From: a virus
DNA length: 64,000 nt
Strand: one strand, 5' to 3'
Virus record (IMG/VR): IMGVR_UViG_3300049491_000465
Span: 1-64,000 of that record
The notes under the pieces are model-generated. The model searched no databases. It was not told the origin of the DNA and worked only from the letters and a program-made list of their open reading frames with translations. The translations under genes were made by a program, and so were the position numbers. The number at the start of each line of letters is the position of its first letter. The first letter of the stretch is position 1. This document shows, one piece after another, positions 51,001-55,977 of this stretch.

Positions 51001-52265
51001 CTAAGATTCTTGGAGTTAATGTTGATGCTGCTATTTCTTCTGTTGTTCAACTTGCTTCATTCAATGGTCTTGCATTAAATGTTCCGGTAGCAGCTTCGTC
51101 TGCATTAATGAATGCCGGTCAATTAATGAACAGTGCAATAGCAAATGATATGGCTACAAATGGTCTTTACGGAAAGGCTGAAGCTATGAAGGCTATTAAA
51201 ATGTTCGGAACTGTTGAGGGTAGAAAGTTCATTGAATCAATTATGGATATGTACAAGGTTGCTGATCGTACAGAAAGAGACATGATGCATAATCCAAGAA
51301 TGAAAGTGACAAACAAGAATATCTTCACTTCCCATCATGCTTACTGGATGAACTGGTACACGGATTATAATGTTCGTGGTATTGTGGCTGCTGCTCAAAT
51401 GATTAAAGACGGTTCTATCGCTGCTTATACTTTAAATAAAAAGACAGGCAAACTTGAGTATGATGAATCAAAAGACCCTAACTTTAAGGGAGAAACTGGT
51501 GAACATTTCAAAAACCACATCAAACAAAGGTTAATCGAAGAGGGTGTTATGAATTCCATGGACGAAAAAATGCCAAGAGGATACGATCACAAGATGGCTT
51601 CTCAATTGAAGCATCTTGCTGACAAACATGTTGTTGGTAACTTGGATGATGCAACAAAAGGTCGATTTGGCCGTACTGTTGCAGCTAAACCATTCATGCA
51701 GTTCATCTCCTGGCTACCTACTAAAATGGTGAATTATTTTGGTAGCACTAAAGCCTCTGCTGTTGGTGGGAAATATGTCACCAACAAGAATGAGCATGGT
51801 GAGGCTGAAACTGTATGGGAACAAACTGTTCAAGAAGGCATCTTTACTACTTTGAAAAACATCCATAGTGAGTTAAGAGAGAATAAATACAAATCAATGC
51901 GTTCTTGGAGTGAAATGAAACCTCATGAAAGATACAATGTCACAAAACTTGGTATCGATTTGATTTCATTCACTGTACTTTACGGATTGTATGCTGGGCT
52001 TACCGGTGACTGGGATGATGAAGAAGGTGATCAAGCAATGGTAGAGGATTCAAGATTAATGAAAGTATTCAAGTATTCAGCAATGGATTATCTTGCTTTC
52101 AATCCATTGAAGATTACAGAGAGTTTATTAACTGTTCCAGTACTTGAACAAGCAGAAAGATTATCAGGAATTTTCATTGGAGATTTTAGTGGAGTAGAAA
52201 GATCACTACCTTTGAGTTCAACAGTAAGATCTTTCTCTGAAGTTTTAAGTGACGAAGAAAAATAA
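33021..52265 (+). CDS. Giant virion polyprotein: helicase, nuclease, RNA polymerase, peptidase
   Basis: This single ORF has 6414 codons (about 0.7 MDa). Visible modules, in order: a hydrophobic Ala/Gly-rich region (~385-450) and an EEGMEEAVEG motif (563-572), as in ejected internal proteins. An SF1 helicase follows, with Walker A GFAGTGKT (1458-1465), IIDEAS (Asp 1540), LGDQ (~1571-1574) and AISRAK (Arg 1745). Next is a PD-(D/E)XK nuclease of RecB/Cas4 type (GNAVHRIVE with H1891, GTIDIID with D1999, LDIKT with D2017/K2019). An RNA polymerase-like core covers about 3970-4300, with RIPTSSTS and GGDYDIDQLNIY giving DxDxD at 4212-4216, the crAss-like virion polymerase signature. A zinc peptidase motif HEMIH lies at 5088-5092, with EFLSEAISNPEFQ downstream. 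Near the C terminus is FISWLPTKMVNYF and a hydrophobic stretch (~6310). It is probably injected with DNA. Polymerase and helicase activities are inferred from motifs. Confidence 0.85.
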   Translation: MAEDQLSNEAQDLELPQDPIQETSVPESSIPEADPPVKKSYSVPKEHVDFYGLTSIYGNSDADVFEMQKTKPQKILSMMPKEEAFKHYSEEAKRMGLDWTPEKFEQDYSFREKQYANYKKGVFDHGTGFDHTFNRSWSNLFADMISPYEFNPSSAWVKVNPLDTQFIHEDGELKRVKTKDESMYDLGFVLTDIQGDKVKNVYGDYVKNERKYKEIEIGGRKMRVLDLEAHKDDFFNTSRNNPGPEGNTVLVASELPDGTPAWKEETIGKISGKVHSDEVASVYGPRSMRQSWHENLWMASLPNAAASIQTSIVGFADYIKDAFGYGNVYLKNMTGGIGSTESISALYQAGTPDWLDKADKEYRDHAAWMKPKAPENVRGAGAFDSAQSFAWSGGAVAGELIKMIAARNFSSWAGKTVGMTQMGAAKLGGYMGSGTMAISAADQFKQSMIDNGISEDNQFLLYGPALVSSFFVERLGGNILDDGLKSFYAKQNVKKYVDEGIQEQVKLFGLKSASEMSKEQVRSTGKVVWNKIFDASKSMGALGVKAAGVAEKYAPISIKAAWEEGMEEAVEGRIYTALETIHDMHQAHDARMGKDLDRYTYSSSPDEKNFYEVDRLTGIKRKISSETYEKMSSAQKIKPGNGMFGEYNPELGLISNWTNRATEGLVEDFVLGAFAGGLMTGAGKLTNGKDAQKEKTLQDYVVRGNGDIMRSKFAEMHEKGLFGPTDINTQDKVHNPQDENSLSLNDMGYQTALKELEEAELTFKLTGLEGDALKEMMESEYGHSLLKEAYNNVGKQRDLQSEIDDINKEMSETTDPQLIKNLQEKITDKTRLKEDLNIQLGEIRSGDRMIQSVSDYAIKDWSSQNNTGIIDPNGNKVTPGIAELKNVSDRYDSKKAAEIEKINEAKSKRVQLENEVGSFSKSKIDPLSAESNVFEKISDIQIKASEVGLSESGTKSMMDKLQGIRKDILRGIDQFFTAEQITEAETSPDEEALMTMAKSGIAGSDAEKIAKTYDDLDRSIKSFNVDKKPEIKKDDFVQWTQSGQSQFDQPRKVTKISDDGEFGFVEGSDTGIPISQLHDPNYTGGRVRGSIPESFDESTFKRNFYDTYIDTQGNEVSINQTMSDLASRKMNSEDEKTIELLNQAISNNDYLANVNHNVLKDLSSSKDINLGKYKPSDESILNDDEYKAVINDLADKKNRLRDLSEVQKKDANNKKNREGKLRYNDYKMRNDILVLASNVEHISLDSRNEIARLKAQISEALDLIKDSYSSEKQYKREYLDQVDPLLVKAETILHYEFNGDNRIEIIEGITAQFKQYKGYGPYKSQIYHNASEFVMHDFENVFDYSSFSEQVVNNGKSKGAAFMANIQFANTYFTNHLQTIDRLDPKRFFDFYANSVAGLDLESGQVPSYEQIKSIYHTTAFMSNQKTDLLWKVQDILTGAKNEKSKEMHFNRALFLRGFAGTGKTSLVIKYASNIFSDMNQRDLVIDVVAPSTELQKSLSSNLVSFRSNSTNPSMDYYSLVDHILNPKSTIDKTDLIIIDEASNLSKSQLKDLRTALSKSRASKRLSVIFLGDQSQMTSVNSTVNELVAVERIMERTMPTTEVFRSGAADISNLQNSFRSSTFQRKEAILPKGTYDKEKNNGLHYFGGTKKEMYDQFISDLNDGGDFKKNNTALIVYKKSDREAAMNYVRKALKDGSFDLDSKIKTIEEGEFSAQGLGYGRIYVAIDQADAAHLYNPAMLTAISRAKRIDDEHNGFASVLSTRGFSQEGSPLIVETKTASAEDIERHKSWVSSIIGMPVESSDKAQKEASSTISDVTSANFNSLKSNLSSILGKGKIEFTEGGFIADGLRFRYKIKNKPVQSVTQKLSSATSQSETDRTLDPHAKRGNAVHRIVEAHLLKQQKKGGKLFTKQDIDAIKGYVKSYNDQVAKWNELAKPESRLQTIDLNNDEATFETNKFIQDVISNVAIPIANKLNQGGKYSIPESVIGIYYNDIAGTIDIIDHVGMDGDIPVVDILDIKTLTPSAYKFFGDGNVESKLKLPIITSPTGETYAASGLNKALSQLATYKAMLENGDTETGFKPMKVRNVTIIKSSLTGANEVSSIVNDDFVTYDTESSDFKKFKDYGDMTVSNGVILQNKNTRNYDPSDEALGSLITTPEGSSVEVTGSFKDVDGNQSYELNNDINNPVSSDKFSELELNNISKEISEDPTMMNSERVYKRSAVSHSNGNTFSFSTASTSVDNGKPGYANDHFKFKSEFMKVIAPKMNFGSPNAPKVNMVFHPELQLLNDKGELQMFKNVVASYISEDSISDIVKAAKTLPWATGMTDAQIMKEIKDRNYLLLSTLPHPDSNFGKTERDIDYTDQAQVQKLIERIKNGFTTDGVADKFKPQLVQYHTDLVSYRSLGAKNPGEVFATVKLKGLSNPSVIYDGKQRSMDSLLTGLSAKGFKIGKPYFGSKLYQKVDANGKVSNIASWAVDVWRVSPSVDSSRIILRTGEFDDNHYSELKKNISDLRSNKALTHGEINQSLAMGFILQNRSFLIDPTTGKLTEEIPGLSNFIKVDGHTIDLNVDGKKTIPALIDSLSKAIDLLNGSRKSNNKVAKNLRQSVPFVIGDNNMRVIPSGMESKLFTSASDVHSFGIELGMSVVKTESETGVYGGMTSPSKSDEDLLKNMGIIDPNPNKGGIAFMEDIEEEPGIPLSGHESSSDPDSTPVNEKDRTFYDFATRYFGDIRIMNEIKKDVSRILIQNSNYNRDLNTPTMSNTDMLAKAWDHYSRLSALIAKDYSSIDVKSGNNHYTNLSEISGDTAHLLYEDKSAFSRYFNYAVGSDQELFFAIVDRALPNLNIKKMNKLDIGEALALRMNSFLDRDAEGVTEEEKDIMSANENSQTSVMDSINSRAFTDTLSGFVHLMKNHVKLKEYSIDPKTGDLVGSETGGYINPKTIEKSLVDSAQTSSPLKGDLMEQWVNNFLEIANRSGVGSPTYNHLMSFHDDFFGDQMSHKYLRDNAIRTGGESSLIEIKTGANPEIIKAKAKASSDLLSALYSHMVSVSSKKYIKMNLNSSGDKISRKIKTQSLAVGVQVVQDIKSRMNNALFSMSENGIEINPKVSELITEGQNQRYRINSSGVFDLAGGKATKLIGFTTQNGKIVDFVIPDGIASQDIKDLLNIINLKGDVVYTTTIKTYMGNESDSNPDPEKRRDRSKIAEIVGMFMLTTKNAVNPSPSETSLLDAYYKENGYTKDSLDDLNDDGTVDMEKTGTDIYKPTDLYRLIENLAKVQSEIGLNNHADFFYNVNGDKVYKHTNGNTFLRLFSNADVGDKLPTSNIKEYYKEFVLSDQNIENIIYNPNVARANDGKIKVLNTLMDPNSDHHIMDAYVVDGTEGNFKSVQQGKSMTDMDYVDFSINGMFVDDILSGKKIQNIRLPYHQISNKSAYVAEHNFGSNKFTHTENGIIADRAWINENISKIFFYHNSARRVSYLRWRNALVSMGFNVDRTTFEGWMTDPQSFKNTLSMASQSLGKVNKGASFNDFITGSTELVENRDYKIGRDGSVLPGNAPMMTIDSVYNWKNFNKLKEASAGVSGLTVDELIDSLFYKRHIDTASHFSRNGFKLDQRLNNNNWLLKQSDKKNAKGFSIWKVNPTLESYLYAWHIADHNLSQLTMGDASQYKDISDVIKRSSGPFAQSWRPDTSSPNGIGKFSNAVIIEDIQGETYEQLETIFGQPGNHVETDGLGIINPISLTIMKNSYGGEELGVIGKGMLKPVYFKPDMNTNDAVYFKYALLPLTQQVLENSSIARETFRKMVTPEMFEMWQSGKTFDEIADYVVENGLQQDMLMQAVFKSGNKTGNRGVQKFDSPEWTTSVEVDNDFFGIQLNPSQDVESTENMAGPSQLNATLGIGSQNTERVSALNELKAGIAVDALAKMKGDFSTDGNFDPKKFEDYLRKIGQKSSEKTGEITKFAEMLYDDKVDLNIPTQRTKLIQMYMNRITSDVISPRWNGVRMSQAPGFMFPIYMDVDGNPYMENEYKKYFGEPGPESMSRSLQPMKFYKDEKFINEITSQEEFASLMETGEVFVKPGDVIVPFSYFEKFGLKEYIDADPSFSLNDVFMVQLEDGNLANVRSMNEDETSILIDRAFDSAKDKKEEGLDQDAITFLQKKFSSASAAKAFIKEFREALQVIPDRIPTSSTSFGWIGEITGWINDNGNTVFTSAQKNILDGGDYDIDQLNIYFKFLDSNGKIVKGDSKQGKINQMFDLITEYYNDPKNAEIFMKRLSMEKLESQVEEIKRTQTKFKGHHNDFGTNIYYYDNIKQGDSLIGIFANIVKTFSYLSHVSTKADGLSSKVEINSNSLNSSGEYISNVLERFLNAAMDNVKESILGYLGATEDAGNLIGAAAIKGMDEIEIANLLKNDVVVDVFRKMKNSKRVTSAKKSNILDVIDSKIEDITKRNSIDLREDLEKQLKELKGKIGAPSEDEGIDDAYVAEFDRLQEMINDADNFEVVKQDQLDVLYRLKDLAYFGESISRLNSIIRIDSVGAPVFDYHIEKQIRDVEYNLGMPLDDFLAGKTGSSDWYKSRKTYLTFDDSQKLEEREPAIRSYLDLQKITKELPHIMAYLEALNEGRNNMKNTFIRNSKLIQDLSDSFLGKMKMDWFRSERSYYSFHNEVDNFFIATFFGTHFKGKMFQSQFGLTKGSESVNISTREGRYQFGIEFPTSVIEEADRIRRKPKEELTPRELDLVENTFLNSLTVNSTPSGDFLEFKNSWKLTEDDFRDLRASFKKLPAAWKEKFYVYQLAKDGFNFTKGGLYEAMDNELFRMYSTFLDKVKGAVDTYGTDKETPFDFIDSNGVLVQKTLSEIFDSNFLEDVGAMSDEMNLLPFEPREGGFEPHLQPDQHKVREKNGSFTVSKVKKKGLDSTFQPSSKKTFNGYDPLNSVLTTMDVIRKISKDTYKKLKSGAEATIRFNGKVQYKLKDAYIPDGTLVRIKSATSNSITVLPIVSTNPMNVYQSKTGKEDLLNSIVENSKNDLNSKLAKSILEMTDPKFLQRGLVNFTNEDADATFNDQREKGNKTPGYWDQASRTIGMNMSQIRDINKLEHVFLHEMIHDITFNAMEITDQEADSLGEKGQRIKEFKENIEKIYQKAKLAYTDSGEKHYGMKDATEFLSEAISNPEFQRFLSNQEIEESVGTSFIDKVKDLYRAVIGSIRNLLGISEKDAPYTMLDQVVGLVIRHAKAGDYDFKTSSNTSEGKVFFSEDSKPETEVNETKDIINSLQPDGFSKTYTQYQEEQLVTDIYNSIDPKTGIYYYNGDKFYFKSKEGEMMDELSAKNKIKNEVVPKFTEFETNYKNSVIGWLNNGAQVDGSLPATFFPKKGGTSRYSQGTLGEMRRLIDHDVNDFYVRYSELKNNEEFKDIPYIAEFEGFDPIVSIHKSIDGSNMSISIFDATSLRLNKKGILEGNIFKKHIADDYEARNKGVTLGNNEGDVRRLLLGLQVMAMKKANPDLKIKHVGVLGVSNKSIDSTWVFMEDFVSNVKAMNGIEAIMKTLPESIKDIVSDDSLHKQDYDQPWIFMLRRKFQQRVQDLDGIENQEFNIKKINDSVSQIDAYLNGQGSKDEVLNMMIHRMEEIQNTYHKDEELLNDKEYIYLSNTIREMSAVASFDKNGTKDLDTIKSFLTPTPDISHDIVNWAQEQIFKSMRIVQDKVRDFQNDKFVPILKDFNNRYFKKYPEQRAMDYLQDLSGKKFMPLFKTRKVKDQSGNDIEVNSMEIHWDMNDAETKEAIRTNKISTKDVEFGKFIVDTLEEQMIENILHSKRHDKGFKKEDAKKDLDRKWRRGMIPVMSSSVNEMLMKKDAKSAKAAYDKFFRQLTNLDDIYDEVDKQKLKDTKRQKILKEMTDFFMNQIGLDSDIYGSDARMKMMGLRNDITGPILMDSNTNENLSTNLELITMYMVSSSERKRVFDKKVLPYVNAAQTMLHNPQLSGLDGDQQVTKSYFQNYINSVLKGMPETTDSKILGVNVDAAISSVVQLASFNGLALNVPVAASSALMNAGQLMNSAIANDMATNGLYGKAEAMKAIKMFGTVEGRKFIESIMDMYKVADRTERDMMHNPRMKVTNKNIFTSHHAYWMNWYTDYNVRGIVAAAQMIKDGSIAAYTLNKKTGKLEYDESKDPNFKGETGEHFKNHIKQRLIEEGVMNSMDEKMPRGYDHKMASQLKHLADKHVVGNLDDATKGRFGRTVAAKPFMQFISWLPTKMVNYFGSTKASAVGGKYVTNKNEHGEAETVWEQTVQEGIFTTLKNIHSELRENKYKSMRSWSEMKPHERYNVTKLGIDLISFTVLYGLYAGLTGDWDDEEGDQAMVEDSRLMKVFKYSAMDYLAFNPLKITESLLTVPVLEQAERLSGIFIGDFSGVERSLPLSSTVRSFSEVLSDEEK

Positions 52266-52271
52266 TAAGAT

Positions 52272-52628
52272 ATGAACTATTACGAATTACGAGATTGTTC
52301 TAATATTCTGCCCGACATCTGGACGGATGCTGATTTGAGTGATATTAACTTGAATCAGCTCCTCCAGACTGTCGAATATCCTGGTGTATGCTGGGAGATT
52401 ATACAGATTGTCGATTTAGATCCTCAAATGGATCCTATACCGCCATTGACGGTAATAACTCCAGTTGGACCTGTATTCAATACTTGCATCGATTGTACAA
52501 GCAATATTATTCAAGGTTGTACAGATCCAAGAGCTTGTAATTTCAATCCTTGTGCAACTATTGATAATGGTAGCTGCACCTACAATGATATTACAATAAG
52601 GATTCTGTGTAATGATGATAACAACTAA
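52272..52628 (+). CDS. Small protein with GCTDP-type repeat
   Basis: This is a 118-residue protein. Residues ~88-108 hold one copy of the motif GCTDPRACNFNPCATIDNG followed by SCTY, a short cysteine-containing repeat well known from secreted and surface proteins of marine Bacteroidota. The N-terminal part is acidic and unknown. In a tail gene block it is probably a fibre component or adaptor. The motif may have been captured from host surface proteins. Confidence 0.65.
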   Translation: MNYYELRDCSNILPDIWTDADLSDINLNQLLQTVEYPGVCWEIIQIVDLDPQMDPIPPLTVITPVGPVFNTCIDCTSNIIQGCTDPRACNFNPCATIDNGSCTYNDITIRILCNDDNN

Positions 52629-52642
52629 AAATTAAAACGATT

Positions 52643-54517
52643 ATGGCTACTAAATCTTATTATGTATCTAATTTTTACACAGGATATGTTAGGAAGTCAA
52701 CTGACTTATTTGCCACGCTTGGAACAGATATTCCTATACCTTCATCTGATTCCAATCTTGAGGCTATCATGTGTGTTCCTGGCTTTTCTGACAGAGTTAT
52801 AACATGTGGATCTAATAAACGAATCTATTTATCAAATGACGCTGGTGTAAATTGGGTATTAGCTCTTGGTGATTATTCCACAACATCAAACAATCATCCA
52901 ATAAGAGATCTTTGGATTTTGGATCAAAACATTTCTTATGCTGTTGGTCCTGATGGTGCTTGTATGAAATCGATAAATGGAGGTGCTACATTCAATTTAA
53001 CCCCAACACATCCAACTGATACTGGTTCTTTAAGTGTAGATCATCATTGTTCAACACTACATTTCACCAATTTATTATCTGGAGTTGTTGCTACAATTAA
53101 AGATGGTGAAGGTGTTTTTGTTTATAAAACAATTGACGGAGGAGATACCTGGACTGTATTGAATGCTGGTTTACCAATAACAAATGACATTGATGCTGGT
53201 GGTATTCACATGACAGCAGATCAAACAAAAATCATTGTCGTTTGTGCTTCAGGAATTTACACATCAATAGACGGAGGTGTTTCTTTCGGTTTAACTCAGC
53301 AGTTACTTGTTAACAGTACCCCGATAGGTAGGCATTTGACAAGAACTTCTGATGACAACATGTATGTTACATGTCTTTACACAGGGTTTTACCGATCTAT
53401 TGATCAGGGTCTCACATGGATTGAGATAATTACACCGGTTGAATTTGATCCGGATTTCGTGTCATCTTTCTTTTACACGCCAACACAAGGTTTAATTTCT
53501 ACTGGTGGAGAACTTTGGGATTGTAGTGATACTGGTGTTGATTTTAATCAGGCTTTAGAGACTGCTGGCCCAGCAACATCGATATGGATTGAAACAGATC
53601 TGAACATCCCTATTCTTGATTGTCCACATTTCAATATTGACATTACAGGACCTTCATGTGCTCCGGATTGTATTCAACCAGGATCCATTGTTCAGTTTGA
53701 TCTTGGAGGAAGCATCAGTTCAATTGTATATCCTACAACTATAAGTTTCAAGGTTTACAATAAAGCCACAGATCAAGAGGTTTTTAATGCTGAATATCCG
53801 GTTGCTGATGATGATAAGTTAAATGCTATCATTATTAACTTCATAGCTCCTGAACCAGGGAGTTATTGCTCTTATGTAAGTTTCCCTGGATGTAATACAA
53901 TCAAGGCTTTGTGTTTTGATGTTTGTGAACCGTTTGACATTTACAAAGATGAATGTAATAAATGGCATGTTCATCGTCCAGAACAATCTTCAAGAACAGA
54001 GTTTCTTGTTGATTTAAGAGAACTTGAGGGTGAATACTTGATTACAGATCAATTATGGGATACTGATCAAGATAACACTTTTGAGTTTGAACTTACTGGA
54101 GATGGTATTTATATCTTCGAAATGAAAGATGTGGATACTGGTGAAGTTATTTACAGTTTTAGTTCATTTGAAACATGCTCTCTTCAGGAATGCTATATGA
54201 TTATGATGGATAAAATCATGTGTAGCTGTTCTGATCCTTGCTGTAAAAAATGTACTGGTGTTCCTGATCAGCATAGAGAGTTTGCTCGAATGACATTGAA
54301 CAAATTGGTTCCATTGTATTTAACATACCTTGGTATGGCAAGAAGAAACGAGCTATACACCACTGGAATGAAATTAATTAGTGATGAGCAAATATGTTTT
54401 TTACATGATGCCAACCAGGTTCTTGGAAAGATTTTAGAAATAATTGAGGATTGCGGATGTCTTTGTCCAGAGCAGAAAAATACTGCTTCAAATAGAGGCG
54501 GATGCACAAGTTGTTAA
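52643..54517 (+). CDS. Asp-box beta-propeller receptor-binding protein
   Basis: The 624-residue protein has at least five Asp-box/BNR-like motifs at roughly residues 60, 107, 160, 203 and 250: SNDAGVNW, SINGGATF, TIDGGDTW, SIDGGVSF and SIDQGLTW. Such motifs sit on beta-propeller blades in sialidases and sortilin-like proteins. The catalytic residues of sialidases cannot be seen, so binding is more likely than cleavage. Residues ~330-480 are beta-sandwich-like, and the C-terminal ~100 residues have Cys clusters (CSCSDPCCKKC and CGCLC) and a GGCTSC end. Position suggests a tail tip or fibre protein. Confidence 0.65.
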   Translation: MATKSYYVSNFYTGYVRKSTDLFATLGTDIPIPSSDSNLEAIMCVPGFSDRVITCGSNKRIYLSNDAGVNWVLALGDYSTTSNNHPIRDLWILDQNISYAVGPDGACMKSINGGATFNLTPTHPTDTGSLSVDHHCSTLHFTNLLSGVVATIKDGEGVFVYKTIDGGDTWTVLNAGLPITNDIDAGGIHMTADQTKIIVVCASGIYTSIDGGVSFGLTQQLLVNSTPIGRHLTRTSDDNMYVTCLYTGFYRSIDQGLTWIEIITPVEFDPDFVSSFFYTPTQGLISTGGELWDCSDTGVDFNQALETAGPATSIWIETDLNIPILDCPHFNIDITGPSCAPDCIQPGSIVQFDLGGSISSIVYPTTISFKVYNKATDQEVFNAEYPVADDDKLNAIIINFIAPEPGSYCSYVSFPGCNTIKALCFDVCEPFDIYKDECNKWHVHRPEQSSRTEFLVDLRELEGEYLITDQLWDTDQDNTFEFELTGDGIYIFEMKDVDTGEVIYSFSSFETCSLQECYMIMMDKIMCSCSDPCCKKCTGVPDQHREFARMTLNKLVPLYLTYLGMARRNELYTTGMKLISDEQICFLHDANQVLGKILEIIEDCGCLCPEQKNTASNRGGCTSC

Positions 54518-54520
54518 GCT

Positions 54521-54976
54521 ATGGCGTGTTGCGAAGATAAAATAACAATGAATGATATCTTGTTCCGGGATTACTGGGACAAGATGTTTCCATATTTATC
54601 AGACAGAATATGTGATGTTCATAATTTTGAAGTATTCGGTAATTCAAAAGGGGCTTTAGAGCAATATGATCTAATGAACGAGATCTATTACATGTTTTTG
54701 TATGGATATATCGCTTATTACGAACAGGAAATGATGCTAAAGAAACTTTATCCATCAGCACCAGGTCAATGCCCGGATAAAACACCGGTAATGAAAGACG
54801 TATGGGATAAATTTGGCTTTGAATGTAAAGCTGATTACTTCCGTTGTAAGCATGGTATTGATCTAAAAGATGTATTAATTCGAGTTTTTGGTCTCGGTAC
54901 AGGTATTGGGAAAGGAATTGACTATATGCGTATCGAAAATGATGACGATTGTATTCCACCATTTAAAATAAAGTAA
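54521..54976 (+). CDS. Hypothetical protein in the tail-tip block
   Basis: The 151-residue protein is mostly helical, with aromatic-rich segments (YYMFLYGYIAYYEQEMM at about residues 47-63) and several isolated cysteines. No family recognised. It lies 3 nt after the Asp-box protein and 2 nt before the collar-domain protein, so it is likely a fibre-assembly or structural partner. Confidence 0.6.
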   Translation: MACCEDKITMNDILFRDYWDKMFPYLSDRICDVHNFEVFGNSKGALEQYDLMNEIYYMFLYGYIAYYEQEMMLKKLYPSAPGQCPDKTPVMKDVWDKFGFECKADYFRCKHGIDLKDVLIRVFGLGTGIGKGIDYMRIENDDDCIPPFKIK

Positions 54977-54978
54977 TC

Positions 54979-55965
54979 ATGATTGTAGGAAGAGCGTATT
55001 TTTTTACACCGACAGTTAACACGGAGCGTTTCTTGTCGAAAGATGAACCGACAGAACAAGTAATGAGAAATTTCTTGGATTCTATTGCGTTTAAAAAGGA
55101 GGCTTCTGATACAGCCTCCGAAACACAACAAGGTCTTGTTGAAACAGCTACACAAGCTGAGTTTATTGCCGGAACTGATAACAATGCAAATGGATATGCA
55201 TTGTATGTTCGTCCTTCAATGATTAAGTCAACCCTTGATTCTATTGTTTCGAATTTCAACTCACAGATCTCAACGATCACTAATGATATAACGAATCTTC
55301 AGAATTCAGTAACGAATCTTGAGAACAATGTAACAAACCTTACCAATACGGTAACTCTTGGTTTCCAGGAACAAATGCCGATTGGTTCAATGATTGAATA
55401 TCCTGTTGCTACACCTCCAAATTCAAAATGGTTGTTGTGTGAGGGTCAGACATTAAACACTGGATCGTATCCTGACTTATTTGCATTGATAGGATATAAT
55501 TTTGGTGGAGCTGGTGTTAACTTCAATCTTCCTGATAAAAGAGGTAAGTTTACTGCTGGATTTGATTCTGCCGGTTCTGCTGAATATCAAACTATTGGAC
55601 AAGGTGGCGGTTCAAATGATGTAACATTGACAAATGCACAAATACCAAAACATAATCACGTTTTAGATACTGGTGTCGATGGTGCAAGTCAATCTGATCC
55701 AGGGGATCATAATCACCGTGGAGGTTATACATTTAATTCAATATTAGAAGGAGGAGATGTACCGCCTGATCAAACATGGGATATTGATGAAGGAGGTGCT
55801 GCTGGTCCAAACTTTAAGCGTGTTGGTGCTGTTCCATTTTCTGATGGTGCACACACCCATACTGGTAATACTGGTGATGGAACTACCGATGGTCTCAATA
55901 ATCAACCTCACGAGAACCGTCCGGAATTCGTAGTATTCCCTACAATGATTAAAGTATTAAATTAA
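54979..55965 (+). CDS. Tail-collar-domain fibre protein
   Basis: This is a 328-residue fibre protein. Residues ~88-125 form a coiled coil of SxxTNDITNLQNSVTNLE type, the trimerising neck. Residues ~132-195 are a phage tail collar domain: MPIGSMIEYPV, then WLLCEGQTLN, YPDLFALIGYNFGG and FNLPDKRGKF are its standard succession. The C-terminal region contains His-rich turns (KHNHVLD, GDHNHRGGY, AHTHTGN) and ends NRPEFVVFPTMIKV, as in short tail fibres where such histidines bind metal along the shaft. It is likely to bind host receptors. Confidence 0.85.
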   Translation: MIVGRAYFFTPTVNTERFLSKDEPTEQVMRNFLDSIAFKKEASDTASETQQGLVETATQAEFIAGTDNNANGYALYVRPSMIKSTLDSIVSNFNSQISTITNDITNLQNSVTNLENNVTNLTNTVTLGFQEQMPIGSMIEYPVATPPNSKWLLCEGQTLNTGSYPDLFALIGYNFGGAGVNFNLPDKRGKFTAGFDSAGSAEYQTIGQGGGSNDVTLTNAQIPKHNHVLDTGVDGASQSDPGDHNHRGGYTFNSILEGGDVPPDQTWDIDEGGAAGPNFKRVGAVPFSDGAHTHTGNTGDGTTDGLNNQPHENRPEFVVFPTMIKVLN

Positions 55966-55977
55966 AAATTGAATAAG

